Part shown: one piece after another, positions 16,943 through 26,409 of the stretch | How the letters are laid out: each line of letters begins with the position of its first letter | Position numbering within the stretch: position 1 is the stretch's first letter | NCBI GenBank assembly: GCA_902786565.1 | Contig: CADACW010000006.1 | Coordinates: 1 to 64,000, forward strand | Source of the DNA: an uncultured Prevotellaceae bacterium | Lineage (GTDB): Bacteria; Bacteroidota; Bacteroidia; Bacteroidales; Bacteroidaceae | Direction of reading: 5' to 3' | Length of the DNA: 64,000 nt | Translations under genes and position numbers: made by a program | The notes under the pieces: model-generated | Database searches by the model: none | Seen by the model: the letters and a program-made list of their open reading frames with translations, nothing else | Told to the model about the DNA's origin: nothing

Positions 16943-17863
16943 TTACTGCCTGCTCTTCAGGAAATCTGTGGGCGTGAGGCCGAAGTGCTTCTTGAACTGG
17001 CGGGTGAAGTGCTGGGGGTAGTCGAAACCCAGCTGGTCGGCAACGTTGGTGATTTGTGCATTGCTGATGAGCAGTTCTTTAGCCCGCTGCATGATGAAGT
17101 GCCGGATGATGTTCGTGGCCGTGTCGCCTGTCAGCTGGCGGATGAGGTCGCCGAAATAGTTGGGCGAAAGAAACAACTCCTGTGCACAATAGCGCACGGT
17201 GGGCAGTCCGTGCTCGCGCTGCAGCCCCTTGCCATAGTATTGCTTCAGCAAGTCCTCAAAGCGGGTCAGCAGGTCGGCATTGGTCTTCGATGAGGTGGAG
17301 AGCTGCGCTTCATAAAACCGTGCCACATACTCCAATATCAGTCCGATGCGGTGCACCAGTATGCGGTGCGTGTGCTCGTCGGTTTCAGTCTGGTCTGCCA
17401 AAGAGGGTAGGGGTGTCAGCTCCCCCCGGATATCCTCCAGCAGCGTGACGATGGTTTGGCGCTGCACGTCGGTCATGAGCAGGGCCTCGTTGGTGTTATA
17501 AGAAAAATAGGTGTAGGAAGACATGCGGCGCTCCACGTCCGTGCCATGTAGCAGTTCGGGGTCGAAGAGCAGCGCCCACCCCTTGGTGTGTATCTCCTCG
17601 CCCGTGTCGGCCTTGCCGCCTATCTGCCCTGGCGCTACACACATCAGGGCGTGGCGGTGCAGGTCGTAGGTGGTCAGTCCATAGGTCAGCTCTTCCAGCG
17701 TCTCGTCGCCTATGAACATGCCGTAGACATCGTAGTTGTTGAGCGAGTGTCGGCAGTGCGCCAGCTCGTCGTAGTGAATCACCGAGACAAGCGGGTGCAA
17801 CTCCGGCGCACTGATATACCGTGCGTAGTCATTGACGCGATGAACTTTCAGTATCTTCTCCAT
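16943..17863 (-). CDS. AraC-family transcriptional regulator
   Basis: A 306-residue protein: an N-terminal cupin-like sensor (residues about 20-170) and a C-terminal pair of helix-turn-helix motifs (VRYCAQELFLSPNYFGDLIRQ and ITNVADQLGFDYPQHFTRQF). The second helix matches the AraC signature. The ATG at 17863 is chosen because the -7 box lies eight bases upstream; the longer frame to 17938 would start before it. No obvious target operon is adjacent: the ABC-F gene downstream has its own promoter. Confidence 0.88.
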   Translation of the reverse strand: MEKILKVHRVNDYARYISAPELHPLVSVIHYDELAHCRHSLNNYDVYGMFIGDETLEELTYGLTTYDLHRHALMCVAPGQIGGKADTGEEIHTKGWALLFDPELLHGTDVERRMSSYTYFSYNTNEALLMTDVQRQTIVTLLEDIRGELTPLPSLADQTETDEHTHRILVHRIGLILEYVARFYEAQLSTSSKTNADLLTRFEDLLKQYYGKGLQREHGLPTVRYCAQELFLSPNYFGDLIRQLTGDTATNIIRHFIMQRAKELLISNAQITNVADQLGFDYPQHFTRQFKKHFGLTPTDFLKSRQ

Positions 17864-17870
17864 TTTGGCT

Positions 17871-17879
17871 GCAAATTTA
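17871..17879 (-). promoter_or_regulatory. -7 box of the AraC gene
   Basis: TAAATTTGC on the minus strand, seven bases before the ATG at 17863; this supports the shorter start. Confidence 0.6.
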
Positions 17880-18020
17880 CACTTATTTTTTATGAAAACA
17901 GCATTGCACGGAAAATTTAACGTAAGTAGTTTGCGCAATGCCCGGCCCTCGGAACTTTATTCAATATTGGCGATGATTGAAAAAGTTTTTACATCTTCAC
18001 AGGGTGGGTAAAGCGGACTC

Positions 18021-18104
18021 AGAGATAAGTGCCTTTTATCTCGGAGATAAGTGCCTTTTATCTCCGAGATAAGTGGCACTTATCTTTTTGGGGGGGTATT
18101 TTGC
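18021..18104. repeat. REP-like palindromic cluster 2
   Basis: Three units of the GAGATAAGTGCC/GGCACTTATCTC type are joined by CTCGGAG or CTCCGAG linkers (18021-18086). They end in a G-tract (18090-18096) followed by GTATTTTG, an A-tract and GACAAA to about 18127. Two of the three palindromes are imperfect (TTTTATC in place of CACTTATC). The order is the same as in cluster 1. It lies between the convergently arranged AraC promoter side and the engB terminator, in a 366-base gap with no gene. Confidence 0.8.
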
Positions 18105-18203
18105 TTATTTCTAAAAAAATGACAAACCTGCGCTGTCCCAACCGAGGGCGCACTGCCCATCATCGGTGCCACCGAGGAATGGTCACGTGGTAGGGGTAGA
18201 GAT

Positions 18204-18244
18204 AAAAAAAGAAGGAGACAGCCTTTCGTTCAAGCTATCTCCTT
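18204..18244 (-). terminator. Intrinsic terminator overlapping the engB stop
   Basis: On the minus strand AAGGAGATAGC pairs with GCTGTCTCCTT around a 12-base loop and is followed by CTTTTTTTAT. The stem begins inside the last codons of engB. Confidence 0.75.
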
Positions 18245-18829
18245 GTTAATCTTTTCAATGTAGTCGAGCAGTTCTTGGCGGCCTTCGTTCTTCTCGGCCG
18301 AGGTGATGAAGTGTGGGGGCATTTCCTCCCATGTCTCCAGCATCTTCTTCTTGTATGCCTCGACGTTGGCCCTCACTTTTGCGCCGGTCAGCTTGTCGGC
18401 CTTGGTGAAGACGATGGAGAAGGGCACCCCCGACAAGCCCAGCCAGTTGATAAACTCCAGGTCGATGGCTTGCGGCTCCAGGCGGACGTCGACGAGCACA
18501 AAGACGTTCACCAGCTGTTCACGCTCCAGTATGTAGCCGCGAATCATCTGGTCCAGGCGCTGCACCTCCTTCTTAGACCGCTTGGCAAATCCGTAGCCGG
18601 GCAGGTCTACCAGATACCACTCCTTATTAATAATGAAGTGGTTGATGAGGAGCGTCTTTCCCGGTGTTGACGATGTCTTTGCCAGCTTCTTGTTGCGGCA
18701 GAGCATGTTGATGAGGCTCGACTTGCCCACGTTGGAGCGGCCTATGAAGGCATATTCGGGCTTTGTGTCCTTGGGGCACAGAGAGACCATTGGCGAGGAA
18801 ACGCTAAATTCGGCGGTCTTTATCTCCAT
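18230..18829 (-). CDS. engB: Ribosome biogenesis GTPase EngB/YsxC
   Basis: A 199-residue TRAFAC GTPase of the expected length: P-loop [11 protein letters not shown], switch region [16 protein letters not shown], and TKAD for guanine specificity. It is needed for large ribosomal subunit assembly. It is the first gene in the minus-strand direction after a gap from the DUF4293 gene, and its transcript ends at the hairpin overlapping its stop. Confidence 0.95.
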   Translation of the reverse strand: MEIKTAEFSVSSPMVSLCPKDTKPEYAFIGRSNVGKSSLINMLCRNKKLAKTSSTPGKTLLINHFIINKEWYLVDLPGYGFAKRSKKEVQRLDQMIRGYILEREQLVNVFVLVDVRLEPQAIDLEFINWLGLSGVPFSIVFTKADKLTGAKVRANVEAYKKKMLETWEEMPPHFITSAEKNEGRQELLDYIEKINKEIA

Positions 18830-18869
18830 TTACAAAAGATGCTGATTGTCAATTCACAATAAACTAATC

Positions 18870-18904
18870 TCTCACTACTCACCTCTCACCTGTCACCTCT
18901 CACC
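18870..18904. repeat. Degenerate short tandem repeat
   Basis: On the minus strand the bases read as about four degenerate copies of GGTGAGAG/GGTGACAG, running from the last codon of the DUF4293 gene into the gap before engB. Simple-sequence expansion is the easiest reading. Confidence 0.5.
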
Positions 18905-19262
18905 GAATCCGGTCGAGCGAGCGCACCAGCTTCTCGTCGTGCTGGATGCCCTTGTGGGCCAGAAACAGCAGCACGATGGCCGCAGCAGGCATGGCCATTG
19001 GCCAGGTCAGAACCATCTGTCCGTCGGTCTGATGGTTGAACACGGCCAGGGCGACATAATAAACCACGCCGAGGGCGATGAGCACAATGCAGAGCAAATC
19101 CTGGCGCTTGCGGTTCTTATAGAGGAACACGGTGGCCAGGGTGACAACCGACAATGCGGCTGTCCAGCCACAGAGGAAGCCAAAGGTCTGGTCGAAGATG
19201 GCGCACACCAGAAAGGCGATGAACGCCAGCAGGAGATAGACGGTCTGTATGCGCTGTATCAT
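18900..19262 (-). CDS. DUF4293-family membrane protein
   Basis: A 120-residue protein with four transmembrane helices and the MIQRIQTVYLLLA start typical of Bacteroidota DUF4293 proteins. Function unknown. Its start overlaps the rpoZ stop by four bases, completing the bamD-rpoZ-DUF4293 order that I know as conserved in the phylum. Confidence 0.85.
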   Translation of the reverse strand: MIQRIQTVYLLLAFIAFLVCAIFDQTFGFLCGWTAALSVVTLATVFLYKNRKRQDLLCIVLIALGVVYYVALAVFNHQTDGQMVLTWPMAMPAAAIVLLFLAHKGIQHDEKLVRSLDRIR

Positions 19263-19600
19263 ACCTCTGCGGGCTGCTGCTGGGCAGGCTGCTGCTCGCG
19301 CCAGTAGATTTTGTGCTCAATAAACTCCTGTGTGGCCAGCAGGGTGGGCTTGGGCAATTTCTCGTAGTAACGCGAAATCTCAATCTGCTCGCGGTTCTCG
19401 AACACCTCTTCGAGTGTGTCGTTGTATGATGCAAATTCCGAGAGTTTCTTCGACAGGTCTTCCTTGATTTGCACTGAAATCTGGTTGGCCCGCTTGGCTA
19501 TGATGGCCACCGACTCGTAGATGTTGCCAGTCTCATCGCTGAGGTCCATAATGTTGCGTGTCACGGTATTGACAGGCGCTTTCGATTTCTTGTAATCCAT
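19259..19600 (-). CDS. rpoZ: RNA polymerase omega subunit, Bacteroidota type
   Basis: A 113-residue protein with the omega core NIYESVAIIAKRANQISVQIKEDLSKK compressed here as GNIYESVAIIAKRANQ, followed by a C-terminal helix and Gln-rich tail. Omega stabilises the beta' subunit. It is translated between bamD and the DUF4293 gene; gene order supports the call. Confidence 0.88.
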   Translation of the reverse strand: MDYKKSKAPVNTVTRNIMDLSDETGNIYESVAIIAKRANQISVQIKEDLSKKLSEFASYNDTLEEVFENREQIEISRYYEKLPKPTLLATQEFIEHKIYWREQQPAQQQPAEV

Positions 19601-19628
19601 CTTGTATTTTTACTATTTTACTGTTTTA

Positions 19629-20456
19629 CTAATCTTTGGTGATTTTCTTGCACTTCTGTATGTATTTCTCGGCCAGTGGGCGCTCTTTCGAGTCGGGATA
19701 CTCGTTCAGGAACCCGTAGCACTCGTCTTCGGCATCGCGATAGCGCTCCAGCCGGTGGGCTTCGCTGCTGTTGGCGGCCAGTTCGTACTTGCTCTTCATG
19801 ATGAGCACGGCAAAGTCCTCGCGGTATTTCGAGTAGGGGTAGGTCTTCAGCGCGTTCTGTGCCACCACGATGCTCGACGAGTAGTTGCTCTCGCTGTTGG
19901 AGTTGATGTTGCCGAAGTAGCCGCCCAGGTTGTAGTAGAGCTGTGCGGAGAGCAGTTCCTTCTGCACCAGTTTGTCCTGCAGGGCATACAGGCGCTCTGT
20001 GGCCGTCTCGCGCAGCGGCGATTCGGGATAGAGGTCCAGGAACTGCTGATAGGCGTTGATGGCCCCGATGGTGGGTGTCTGGTCCAGGCGTGGCTCCGGC
20101 GCTCCCACGTAGAGCGACTGGCCCACGTAGAACATGGCCTGCTCGGCATAGAGCCCCTTGGGATAGGTCTGGTAGTATTTCTTGAAGGTGGCCGATGCCG
20201 ACTCGTAGTCGCGGCTCATATATTCCGCCATGGCGAGCATATAGAGCGACTCCTGTGCTTCGTCAGAGCCTTTCTTCATCATCACCAAATCGCCCAGCAA
20301 TGTGGCTGCCTGGCTGTAGCGGCCCATGGCAAAGCACTGTTTGGCGTACTCGTAGCGATAGTCCATATCGGTCGACTTGTACACCTTGTTAAACTCGCCC
20401 GCGCAACCACTCAGCAGCACGGCGAGGAAACCCCAAAGTAATGCGCTCTTTCTCAT
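19629..20456 (-). CDS. bamD: Outer membrane assembly lipoprotein BamD
   Basis: A 275-residue lipoprotein: signal MRKSALLWGFLAVLLSGC, then TPR-like helical pairs (AKQCFAMGRYSQAATLLGDL, ALYMLAMAEYMSRDYESA-type, YPKGLYAEQAMFYVGQS). Length and repeats match BamD, which sits with BamA at the outer membrane and helps fold beta-barrels. The ATG at 20456 is chosen because a -7 box lies eight bases upstream; the in-frame extension to 20519 has no signal-like start. Confidence 0.9.
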   Translation of the reverse strand: MRKSALLWGFLAVLLSGCAGEFNKVYKSTDMDYRYEYAKQCFAMGRYSQAATLLGDLVMMKKGSDEAQESLYMLAMAEYMSRDYESASATFKKYYQTYPKGLYAEQAMFYVGQSLYVGAPEPRLDQTPTIGAINAYQQFLDLYPESPLRETATERLYALQDKLVQKELLSAQLYYNLGGYFGNINSNSESNYSSSIVVAQNALKTYPYSKYREDFAVLIMKSKYELAANSSEAHRLERYRDAEDECYGFLNEYPDSKERPLAEKYIQKCKKITKD

Positions 20457-20464
20457 TTCGAGCT

Positions 20465-20473
20465 GCAAAATTA
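20465..20473 (-). promoter_or_regulatory. -7 box of the bamD-rpoZ-DUF4293 operon
   Basis: TAATTTTGC on the minus strand eight bases before the bamD ATG, so the leader is very short. Confidence 0.65.
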
Positions 20474-20547
20474 AGCATTTTCGGCTGAACGGCAAACTTT
20501 TCTGCACGTTTTTTGCCATTTATAACGTTTATTACCACAGAATTTCG

Positions 20548-20556
20548 TAATTTTGC
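20548..20556 (+). promoter_or_regulatory. -7 box of uvrB
   Basis: TAATTTTGC seven bases before the ATG at 20564, diverging from the bamD promoter 75 bases away. The first in-frame ATG at 20513 lies upstream of this box and is therefore not used. Confidence 0.65.
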
Positions 20557-20563
20557 AGCCGAT

Positions 20564-22579
20564 ATGGATTTCAAACTGACATCAAACTATCAGCCCACGG
20601 GCGATCAGCCCGAGGCCATACGCCAGCTGACCGAGGGCGTCCGTCGGGGCGACAGGGCGCAGGTGCTGCTGGGCGTCACCGGCTCGGGCAAGACCTTCAC
20701 CATGGCCAATGTCATTGCCAACATCAACCGCCCCACACTCATCCTCTCGCACAACAAGACGCTGGCCGCGCAGCTATACCAGGAGATGAAGGGCTTCTTC
20801 CCCGAGAACGCCGTAGACTACTACGTGAGCTACTACGACTATTATCAGCCCGAAGCCTATCTGCCATCCACCGACACCTACATTGAGAAAGACCTGGCCA
20901 TCAACGACGAGATAGACCGGCTGCGGCTGGCCGCCGTCAGCAATCTGCTCTCCGGCCGGCGCGATGTGGTGGTGGTCTCCAGCGTGTCGTGCATCTACGG
21001 CATGGGCAGCCCCAACGCCCTCTCCGACAATGTCATAGAGATATGTCAGGGACAGCACATCGACCGCAATGCCCTGCTACGCAAGCTGGTGCAGTCGCTC
21101 TACGTGCGCAACGACATCACCCTGGAGCGCGGCAACTTCCGCGTCAAGGGCGACACGGTGGACGTCTATATGGCCTACAGCGAAATGATATTGCGCGTCA
21201 CCTTCTGGGACGACGAGATCGACGCCATCGAAGAGCTGGACCCCGTCACCCTGCAGCGGCTGGGTGTCTATGCTGACTACAAGCTCTATCCCGCCAACCT
21301 CTTTATGACCACCGAAGAGCAGACCCACAAGGCCATACGCATGATTCAGGACGACCTGGTCAAGCAGGTGGACTTCTTCCACGAGCTGGGCGACGACATC
21401 AAGGCGCAGCGCATCAAGGAGCGGGTGGAGTACGACATGGAGATGATCAAGGAACTGGGCCACTGCTCTGGCATTGAGAATTACTCCCGCTACTTCGACG
21501 GTCGTCAGGCCGGCGAGCGCCCCTACTGCCTGCTTGACTTCTTTCCCAAGGATTTCCTGCTCTTCATCGACGAGAGCCACGTCAGCGTGCCGCAGATAGG
21601 TGCCATGTACGGCGGCGACCGTGCCCGCAAGACCAATCTGGTGGAGTACGGATTCCGCCTGCCGGCCGCCTTCGACAACCGCCCTCTCACCTTCGACGAG
21701 TTTCAGGAGAACACCGGCCAGACCATCTACGTGTCGGCCACGCCGGCCGACTTTGAGTTGCAGCAGTCAGAGGGCGTCGTCGTAGAGCAGGTGATTCGCC
21801 CCACCGGACTGCTCGACCCCGAAATCGAGGTGCGCCCCAGCGAGCACCAGATAGACGACCTGCTGGAGGAAATTCGCGTGCGTACCGAAAGGAAAGAGCG
21901 TGTGCTCGTCACTACGCTCACCAAGCGCATGGCGGAGGAACTGTCAGAATATCTGCTGGACCACGGCGTGCAGACTGCCTACATACACAGCGACGTGGCT
22001 ACGCTCGACCGCGTGAAAATACTGGAAGACCTGCGCAACGGCGTTTACGATGTGCTGGTGGGTGTCAACCTGCTGCGCGAGGGCCTCGACCTGCCCGAAG
22101 TGTCGCTCGTGGCCATCCTCGACGCCGACAAGGAGGGATTCCTGCGCAGTCGCCGCTCGCTGGTGCAGACCGCCGGCCGTGCCGCACGCAATGTCAATGG
22201 GCGCGTCATCATGTATGCCGACACCATCACCCGCTCCATGCAGGAAACCATCGACGAGACCAACCGCCGCCGCTCCAAGCAGTTGCTCTACAACGAGCAG
22301 CACGGCATCACACCCAAACAAATCGTGAAGAACATCAGCCACACCGCATTGAGCCGCAACGACCGTCCTGACATCCGTGAGCTGAACGCCCAGCTCTCGC
22401 CCACGGTGGACCAGGCTGCCGACCCCATCGAGGAGCACATGACACGTCCGCAGATGGAGAAACTCATTGCCGAGACCACCAGGCGGATGAAGGAGGCAGC
22501 AAAGAACCTGGACTTTATGCAGGCAGCGCAATATCGCGACGAGATTCTGCGCATGCAGAAGGAGCTGGAACTGAAATAA
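20564..22579 (+). CDS. uvrB: Excinuclease ABC subunit B
   Basis: A 671-residue protein with all UvrB features: [11 protein letters not shown], Walker [14 protein letters not shown], the beta-hairpin [25 protein letters not shown], helicase motifs ([24 protein letters not shown]), and a C-terminal UVR domain ([18 protein letters not shown]). It verifies damage for UvrC incision in nucleotide excision repair. Length is normal. Confidence 0.98.
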   Translation: MDFKLTSNYQPTGDQPEAIRQLTEGVRRGDRAQVLLGVTGSGKTFTMANVIANINRPTLILSHNKTLAAQLYQEMKGFFPENAVDYYVSYYDYYQPEAYLPSTDTYIEKDLAINDEIDRLRLAAVSNLLSGRRDVVVVSSVSCIYGMGSPNALSDNVIEICQGQHIDRNALLRKLVQSLYVRNDITLERGNFRVKGDTVDVYMAYSEMILRVTFWDDEIDAIEELDPVTLQRLGVYADYKLYPANLFMTTEEQTHKAIRMIQDDLVKQVDFFHELGDDIKAQRIKERVEYDMEMIKELGHCSGIENYSRYFDGRQAGERPYCLLDFFPKDFLLFIDESHVSVPQIGAMYGGDRARKTNLVEYGFRLPAAFDNRPLTFDEFQENTGQTIYVSATPADFELQQSEGVVVEQVIRPTGLLDPEIEVRPSEHQIDDLLEEIRVRTERKERVLVTTLTKRMAEELSEYLLDHGVQTAYIHSDVATLDRVKILEDLRNGVYDVLVGVNLLREGLDLPEVSLVAILDADKEGFLRSRRSLVQTAGRAARNVNGRVIMYADTITRSMQETIDETNRRRSKQLLYNEQHGITPKQIVKNISHTALSRNDRPDIRELNAQLSPTVDQAADPIEEHMTRPQMEKLIAETTRRMKEAAKNLDFMQAAQYRDEILRMQKELELK

Positions 22580-22645
22580 ATGATAGAATAATCAGTAATT
22601 GCAAAACTTTTTGCCTTTTTATTTTGTCCTTTCGCAAACTTAATG

Positions 22646-22654
22646 TAATTTTGC
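22646..22654 (+). promoter_or_regulatory. -7 box of the THUMP methyltransferase gene
   Basis: TAATTTTGC, 22 bases before the ATG at 22677. Confidence 0.6.
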
Positions 22655-22676
22655 ACCTTGAAACTTATTATATTTC

Positions 22677-24188
22677 ATGGAACAACAATTTGAACTCATC
22701 GCCAAGACCTTTATGGGCCTGGAGCCCGTCTTGGCGAAAGAACTGACCCAGCTGGGGGCGAACGACATCCAGATAGGCAGGCGTATGGTGTCGTTCAAGG
22801 GTGACAAAGAGATGATGTACCGTGCTAACTTCCAGCTCCATACGGCCATCAAGATTCTGAAACCGATTTACCATTTCAAGGCCAGCAGTGCCGACGAGGT
22901 CTATGAAGCCGTCAAGCAGATAGACTGGATGGAGTATCTTGGCAACGACCGCACGTTTGCCGTCGACGCTGTGGTGTTCTCGGAGGAGTTCCGCCACTCC
23001 AAGTTCGTCAGTTATAAGGTGAAGGATGCCATAGTGGACCAGTTCAGGGAGAAGACCGGCTCGCGGCCTAACATTTCGGTGGCCAATCCCGACCTCAGGC
23101 TGCATATCCACATTGCCGATACCGACGCCACACTCTGTTTGGACAGCAGCGGCGAGAGCCTGCACCGCCGTGGCTACCGGCAGGAGAGCGTAGAGGCCCC
23201 GCTCAACGAGGTGCTCGCCGCCGGCATGATTATGCTGACGGGCTGGCAGGGCGACACCGACTTCGTAGACCCCATGTGCGGCTCGGGCACACTGCTCATC
23301 GAGGCTGCCCTCATTGCCCGCAACATGGCGCCGGGTCTCTTCCGCAAGGAGTATGCTTTTGAGAAGTGGCCCGACTTCGATGCCGACCTCTTCGACCATA
23401 TCTATAACGACGACTCGCAGGAGCGCGAGTTCACCCACCACATCTATGGCTACGACATAGACATGAAGGCGGTCAACACCGCCCGCATCAACGTCAAGGC
23501 AGCCGGACTGACGGCCGACATCACCGTGGAGAACCAGGACTTCAAGGACTTCACTCAGCCTGCCGAGAAGAGCATCATGGTGACCAACCCGCCATACGGG
23601 GAGCGCATTTCCACGCCCGACCTGCTGGGCACCTACCGCATGATTGGCGAGAGGCTGAAGCACCAGTTCCAGGGCAACGACGCCTGGATACTGAGCTACC
23701 GCGAGGAGTGCTTCGAGCAGATAGGCCTGAAGCCCAGCCTGAAGATTCCCCTCTACAACGGCTCCTTGGAGTGCGAGCTGCGCAAGTACCAGATGTTCGA
23801 CGGCAAGCTGAAGCAGTTCCGCAGCGAGGGCGGCGAGGTGAAGACCGAAGAGGAGAAACGGCAGATGGCCGAGCGCCACCGCTTCAAGAAGGAGCGCGAG
23901 TTCAAGCAGCGGCTCACCGAGCAGGAAGAGAACGAAGAGGGCGACATCCGCTCGTTCACCTTCCACCGCCGCGAGGTGGGCGCAGAGCGGAAAGCAGAAA
24001 AGCGCGAGCGCATAGAGCACAAGGGCAACCGCTTCGACCGTAGCGACGACCGCTATGACCGCAAAGGCGACCGCTACGACCGCAAAGGCGACCGCTACGA
24101 CAAGCGCGGTGGCAAGCCACAGTACAGAAGTTCGGAAAACCGTGGCGGACACGAGCGGTTCGACCGCAGTGGCGGCAAAAAGAAATAA
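22677..24188 (+). CDS. THUMP-domain class I SAM RNA methyltransferase (RlmL/YpsC-like)
   Basis: A 503-residue protein. Residues about 1-160 are the ferredoxin-like plus THUMP RNA-binding region (KTFMGLEPVLAKELTQLGA), followed by a Rossmann methyltransferase with DPMCGSGTLLIEAALIARN (SAM loop) and NPPYGERI (residues 304-311). This is the layout of the N-terminal half of RlmL, a 23S rRNA guanine-N2 methyltransferase. After residue about 390 comes an unusual basic/acidic tail with DRYDRKG-type units repeated about four times and ending GGKKK, low-complexity and likely disordered, which could bind RNA. Confidence 0.9.
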   Translation: MEQQFELIAKTFMGLEPVLAKELTQLGANDIQIGRRMVSFKGDKEMMYRANFQLHTAIKILKPIYHFKASSADEVYEAVKQIDWMEYLGNDRTFAVDAVVFSEEFRHSKFVSYKVKDAIVDQFREKTGSRPNISVANPDLRLHIHIADTDATLCLDSSGESLHRRGYRQESVEAPLNEVLAAGMIMLTGWQGDTDFVDPMCGSGTLLIEAALIARNMAPGLFRKEYAFEKWPDFDADLFDHIYNDDSQEREFTHHIYGYDIDMKAVNTARINVKAAGLTADITVENQDFKDFTQPAEKSIMVTNPPYGERISTPDLLGTYRMIGERLKHQFQGNDAWILSYREECFEQIGLKPSLKIPLYNGSLECELRKYQMFDGKLKQFRSEGGEVKTEEEKRQMAERHRFKKEREFKQRLTEQEENEEGDIRSFTFHRREVGAERKAEKRERIEHKGNRFDRSDDRYDRKGDRYDRKGDRYDKRGGKPQYRSSENRGGHERFDRSGGKKK

Positions 24189-24216
24189 AATAACAAGTAA
24201 ATAAACACTGGCTATT

Positions 24217-26409
24217 ATGACGAGCATCAAACATTGGCTGATACCACTGACAGCCATTGTCTTTGCCTTCATGCCTATGAACGCACAGCAGAAGAAGCTC
24301 TTCACTCTGGAAGACCTGAACTTTGGGGGCACCAACTACCACAACCTGCGGCCCAAGAACATGCTACTGGCCTGGTGGGGCGACCGGTTGGTGCATACAG
24401 ACGTGGAGGAGTGCAGCCTCGTAGACCCGAAGACGGGCAAGGAGAAATTGCTCTTTACCCTCGACGACATCAACAAGTGGGCAGAGAGCGACGACTTCCA
24501 CTATGTGCGCCACCTGATGTCGGCCACGTTCCCCTATCCCGACCAGCCCATCGTGGCCGTCGGCAATAAGAAAGCCTATACGCTCATCGACTTCAAGAAG
24601 CGGCAGATAGTGTGGCAGGACAGCCTCTCCGGTCAGACGGCCAACGACTGGAACGCGCAGTCGAGGGCCACGGCATACGTGGAGGACAACCAGCTATGGG
24701 TGGTCGACGCACAGAGCCACAAACACCAACTGACCACCGACGGCTCACGCGAGATTGTCTACGGGCAGAGCGTGCACCGCGACGAGTGGGGCATCTATAA
24801 GGGCACCTTCTGGAGCCCCGACGGACAGCGGCTGGCCTTCTACCGCATGGACCAGTCGATGGTCACCGACTATCCGCAGGTCAGCATCGACCCGCGCATA
24901 GCCGAGCTGGAGCCCGACAAATACCCCATGGCTGGCACCAACACACACGTGGTCACCATCGGCGTCTTCGACCTCCGCACCCAAAAGACCCTCTACCTCC
25001 AAACTCCCCCCGTCTCCTATGCTGCAACATCGTTGCAGCAACCCTGCTACTTCACCAACCTGGCCTGGAGCCCCGACGGCAGCACCATCTATCTGCAGGA
25101 ACTGAACCGCGACCAGAACGACTGCCGCCTCGTGGCCTACGATGCTGTTACCGGCAAGCGCCTCAAAGAACTTTACCGCGAGACCAGCCAGAAGTACGTG
25201 GAGCCCCTGCACCCCATCCAGTTCTTGCCCTGGGACAGCAACCTCTTCGTCCTCCAGAGCCAGCGCGACGGCTACAACCACCTCTACCTATTTAATAAAA
25301 AAGGTGAACTGCAGCGCCAGCTGACCAGCGGCAAGTGGGTGGTGATGGAGCTGCTGGGCTTCAACAAGAAAGAGAAGAGCATCGTCATTGCATCAAACGA
25401 GCGTCACCCCTTGCAGCGCAACATCTACGCCGTCGACGTGAAGACGGGCCGCCGCACACTGCTAGACAATGGCGAGGGCGTGCACCACGCCAGACTCTCC
25501 GACTCAGGCTCGCTGTTCTACGACAATTGGCAGTCGCCCACCATCCCCAACAATATCGATGTGGCGAGTACGTCGGCCCGTACTTCATCTGCCGCCTGCC
25601 GCCTTTTTGAGGCACCCGACCCTTGGGCCGACTACATCCAGCCCCTGTTTGAGAACGGCCGGCTGAAGGCCGCCGATGGCGTGACAGACCTCTATTACCG
25701 GATGGTGAAGCCCCACGACTTTGACCCTGCCAAGAAATATCCCACCGTGGTCTACGTCTACGGCGGCCCCCACTTACACAATGTGGAGGCAGCCTGGCAC
25801 TGGTACAGCCGCTCGTGGGAGACCTATATGGCGCAGAAGGGCTACATTGTCTTCATACTCGACAATCGTGGAAGCGAGAACCGTGGCCGCGATTTCGAGC
25901 AGGCCACCTTCCGCCAGCTGGGGCAGGTGGAGATGCAGGACCAGATGAAGGGTGTGGAGTTCCTGAAAAGCCTGCCCTACGTGGACAGCAACCGCCTGGG
26001 CGTGCACGGCTGGAGCTACGGCGGCTATATGACCATCTCGCTGATGACCAACTATCCCGACGTCTTCAAGGTGGGTGTGGCTGGCGGCCCCGTCATAGAC
26101 TGGCAGTGGTACGAGGTGATGTACGGCGAGCGCTATATGGACACGCCCCAGCAGAACCCCGAAGGCTACGAGAAGACCAGCCTCGTCAATAAGGCAAAGA
26201 ACCTGAAGGGCAAATTGCAAATCATCATCGGCTATAATGACGTGACGGTGGTGCCCCAGCATGCCCTCTCCTTCATCAAGGCCTGCAACGAGGCCGGCAC
26301 ACAGCCCGACTTCTACGTCTATCCCGGCGAGGACCATAACATGATGGGCCATGCCAGCGTGCATCTGCACGAGCGCATCACGCAATATTTCGAGGACTAC
26401 CTGAAATGA
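24217..26409 (+). CDS. Dipeptidyl peptidase IV-like S9 serine peptidase
   Basis: A 730-residue exported protein: signal peptide MTSIKHWLIPLTAIVFAFMPMNAQ, a beta-propeller (about residues 40-470), then an alpha/beta hydrolase domain. The catalytic triad is visible as Ser600 (GWSYGGY), Asp675 (GYNDVTV) and His707 (GEDHNM). VYVYGGPH marks the oxyanion strand. DPP-IV removes X-Pro dipeptides from peptides in the periplasm, and is a well-known activity of Bacteroidales. Its stop overlaps the MntP start by four bases. Confidence 0.93.
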   Translation: MTSIKHWLIPLTAIVFAFMPMNAQQKKLFTLEDLNFGGTNYHNLRPKNMLLAWWGDRLVHTDVEECSLVDPKTGKEKLLFTLDDINKWAESDDFHYVRHLMSATFPYPDQPIVAVGNKKAYTLIDFKKRQIVWQDSLSGQTANDWNAQSRATAYVEDNQLWVVDAQSHKHQLTTDGSREIVYGQSVHRDEWGIYKGTFWSPDGQRLAFYRMDQSMVTDYPQVSIDPRIAELEPDKYPMAGTNTHVVTIGVFDLRTQKTLYLQTPPVSYAATSLQQPCYFTNLAWSPDGSTIYLQELNRDQNDCRLVAYDAVTGKRLKELYRETSQKYVEPLHPIQFLPWDSNLFVLQSQRDGYNHLYLFNKKGELQRQLTSGKWVVMELLGFNKKEKSIVIASNERHPLQRNIYAVDVKTGRRTLLDNGEGVHHARLSDSGSLFYDNWQSPTIPNNIDVASTSARTSSAACRLFEAPDPWADYIQPLFENGRLKAADGVTDLYYRMVKPHDFDPAKKYPTVVYVYGGPHLHNVEAAWHWYSRSWETYMAQKGYIVFILDNRGSENRGRDFEQATFRQLGQVEMQDQMKGVEFLKSLPYVDSNRLGVHGWSYGGYMTISLMTNYPDVFKVGVAGGPVIDWQWYEVMYGERYMDTPQQNPEGYEKTSLVNKAKNLKGKLQIIIGYNDVTVVPQHALSFIKACNEAGTQPDFYVYPGEDHNMMGHASVHLHERITQYFEDYLK

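Noticed and set aside
22668-24335. 555-codon open frame on the minus strand
   Set aside because: Antisense to the THUMP methyltransferase; its Val/Ala/Leu-rich translation is a codon-complement artefact.
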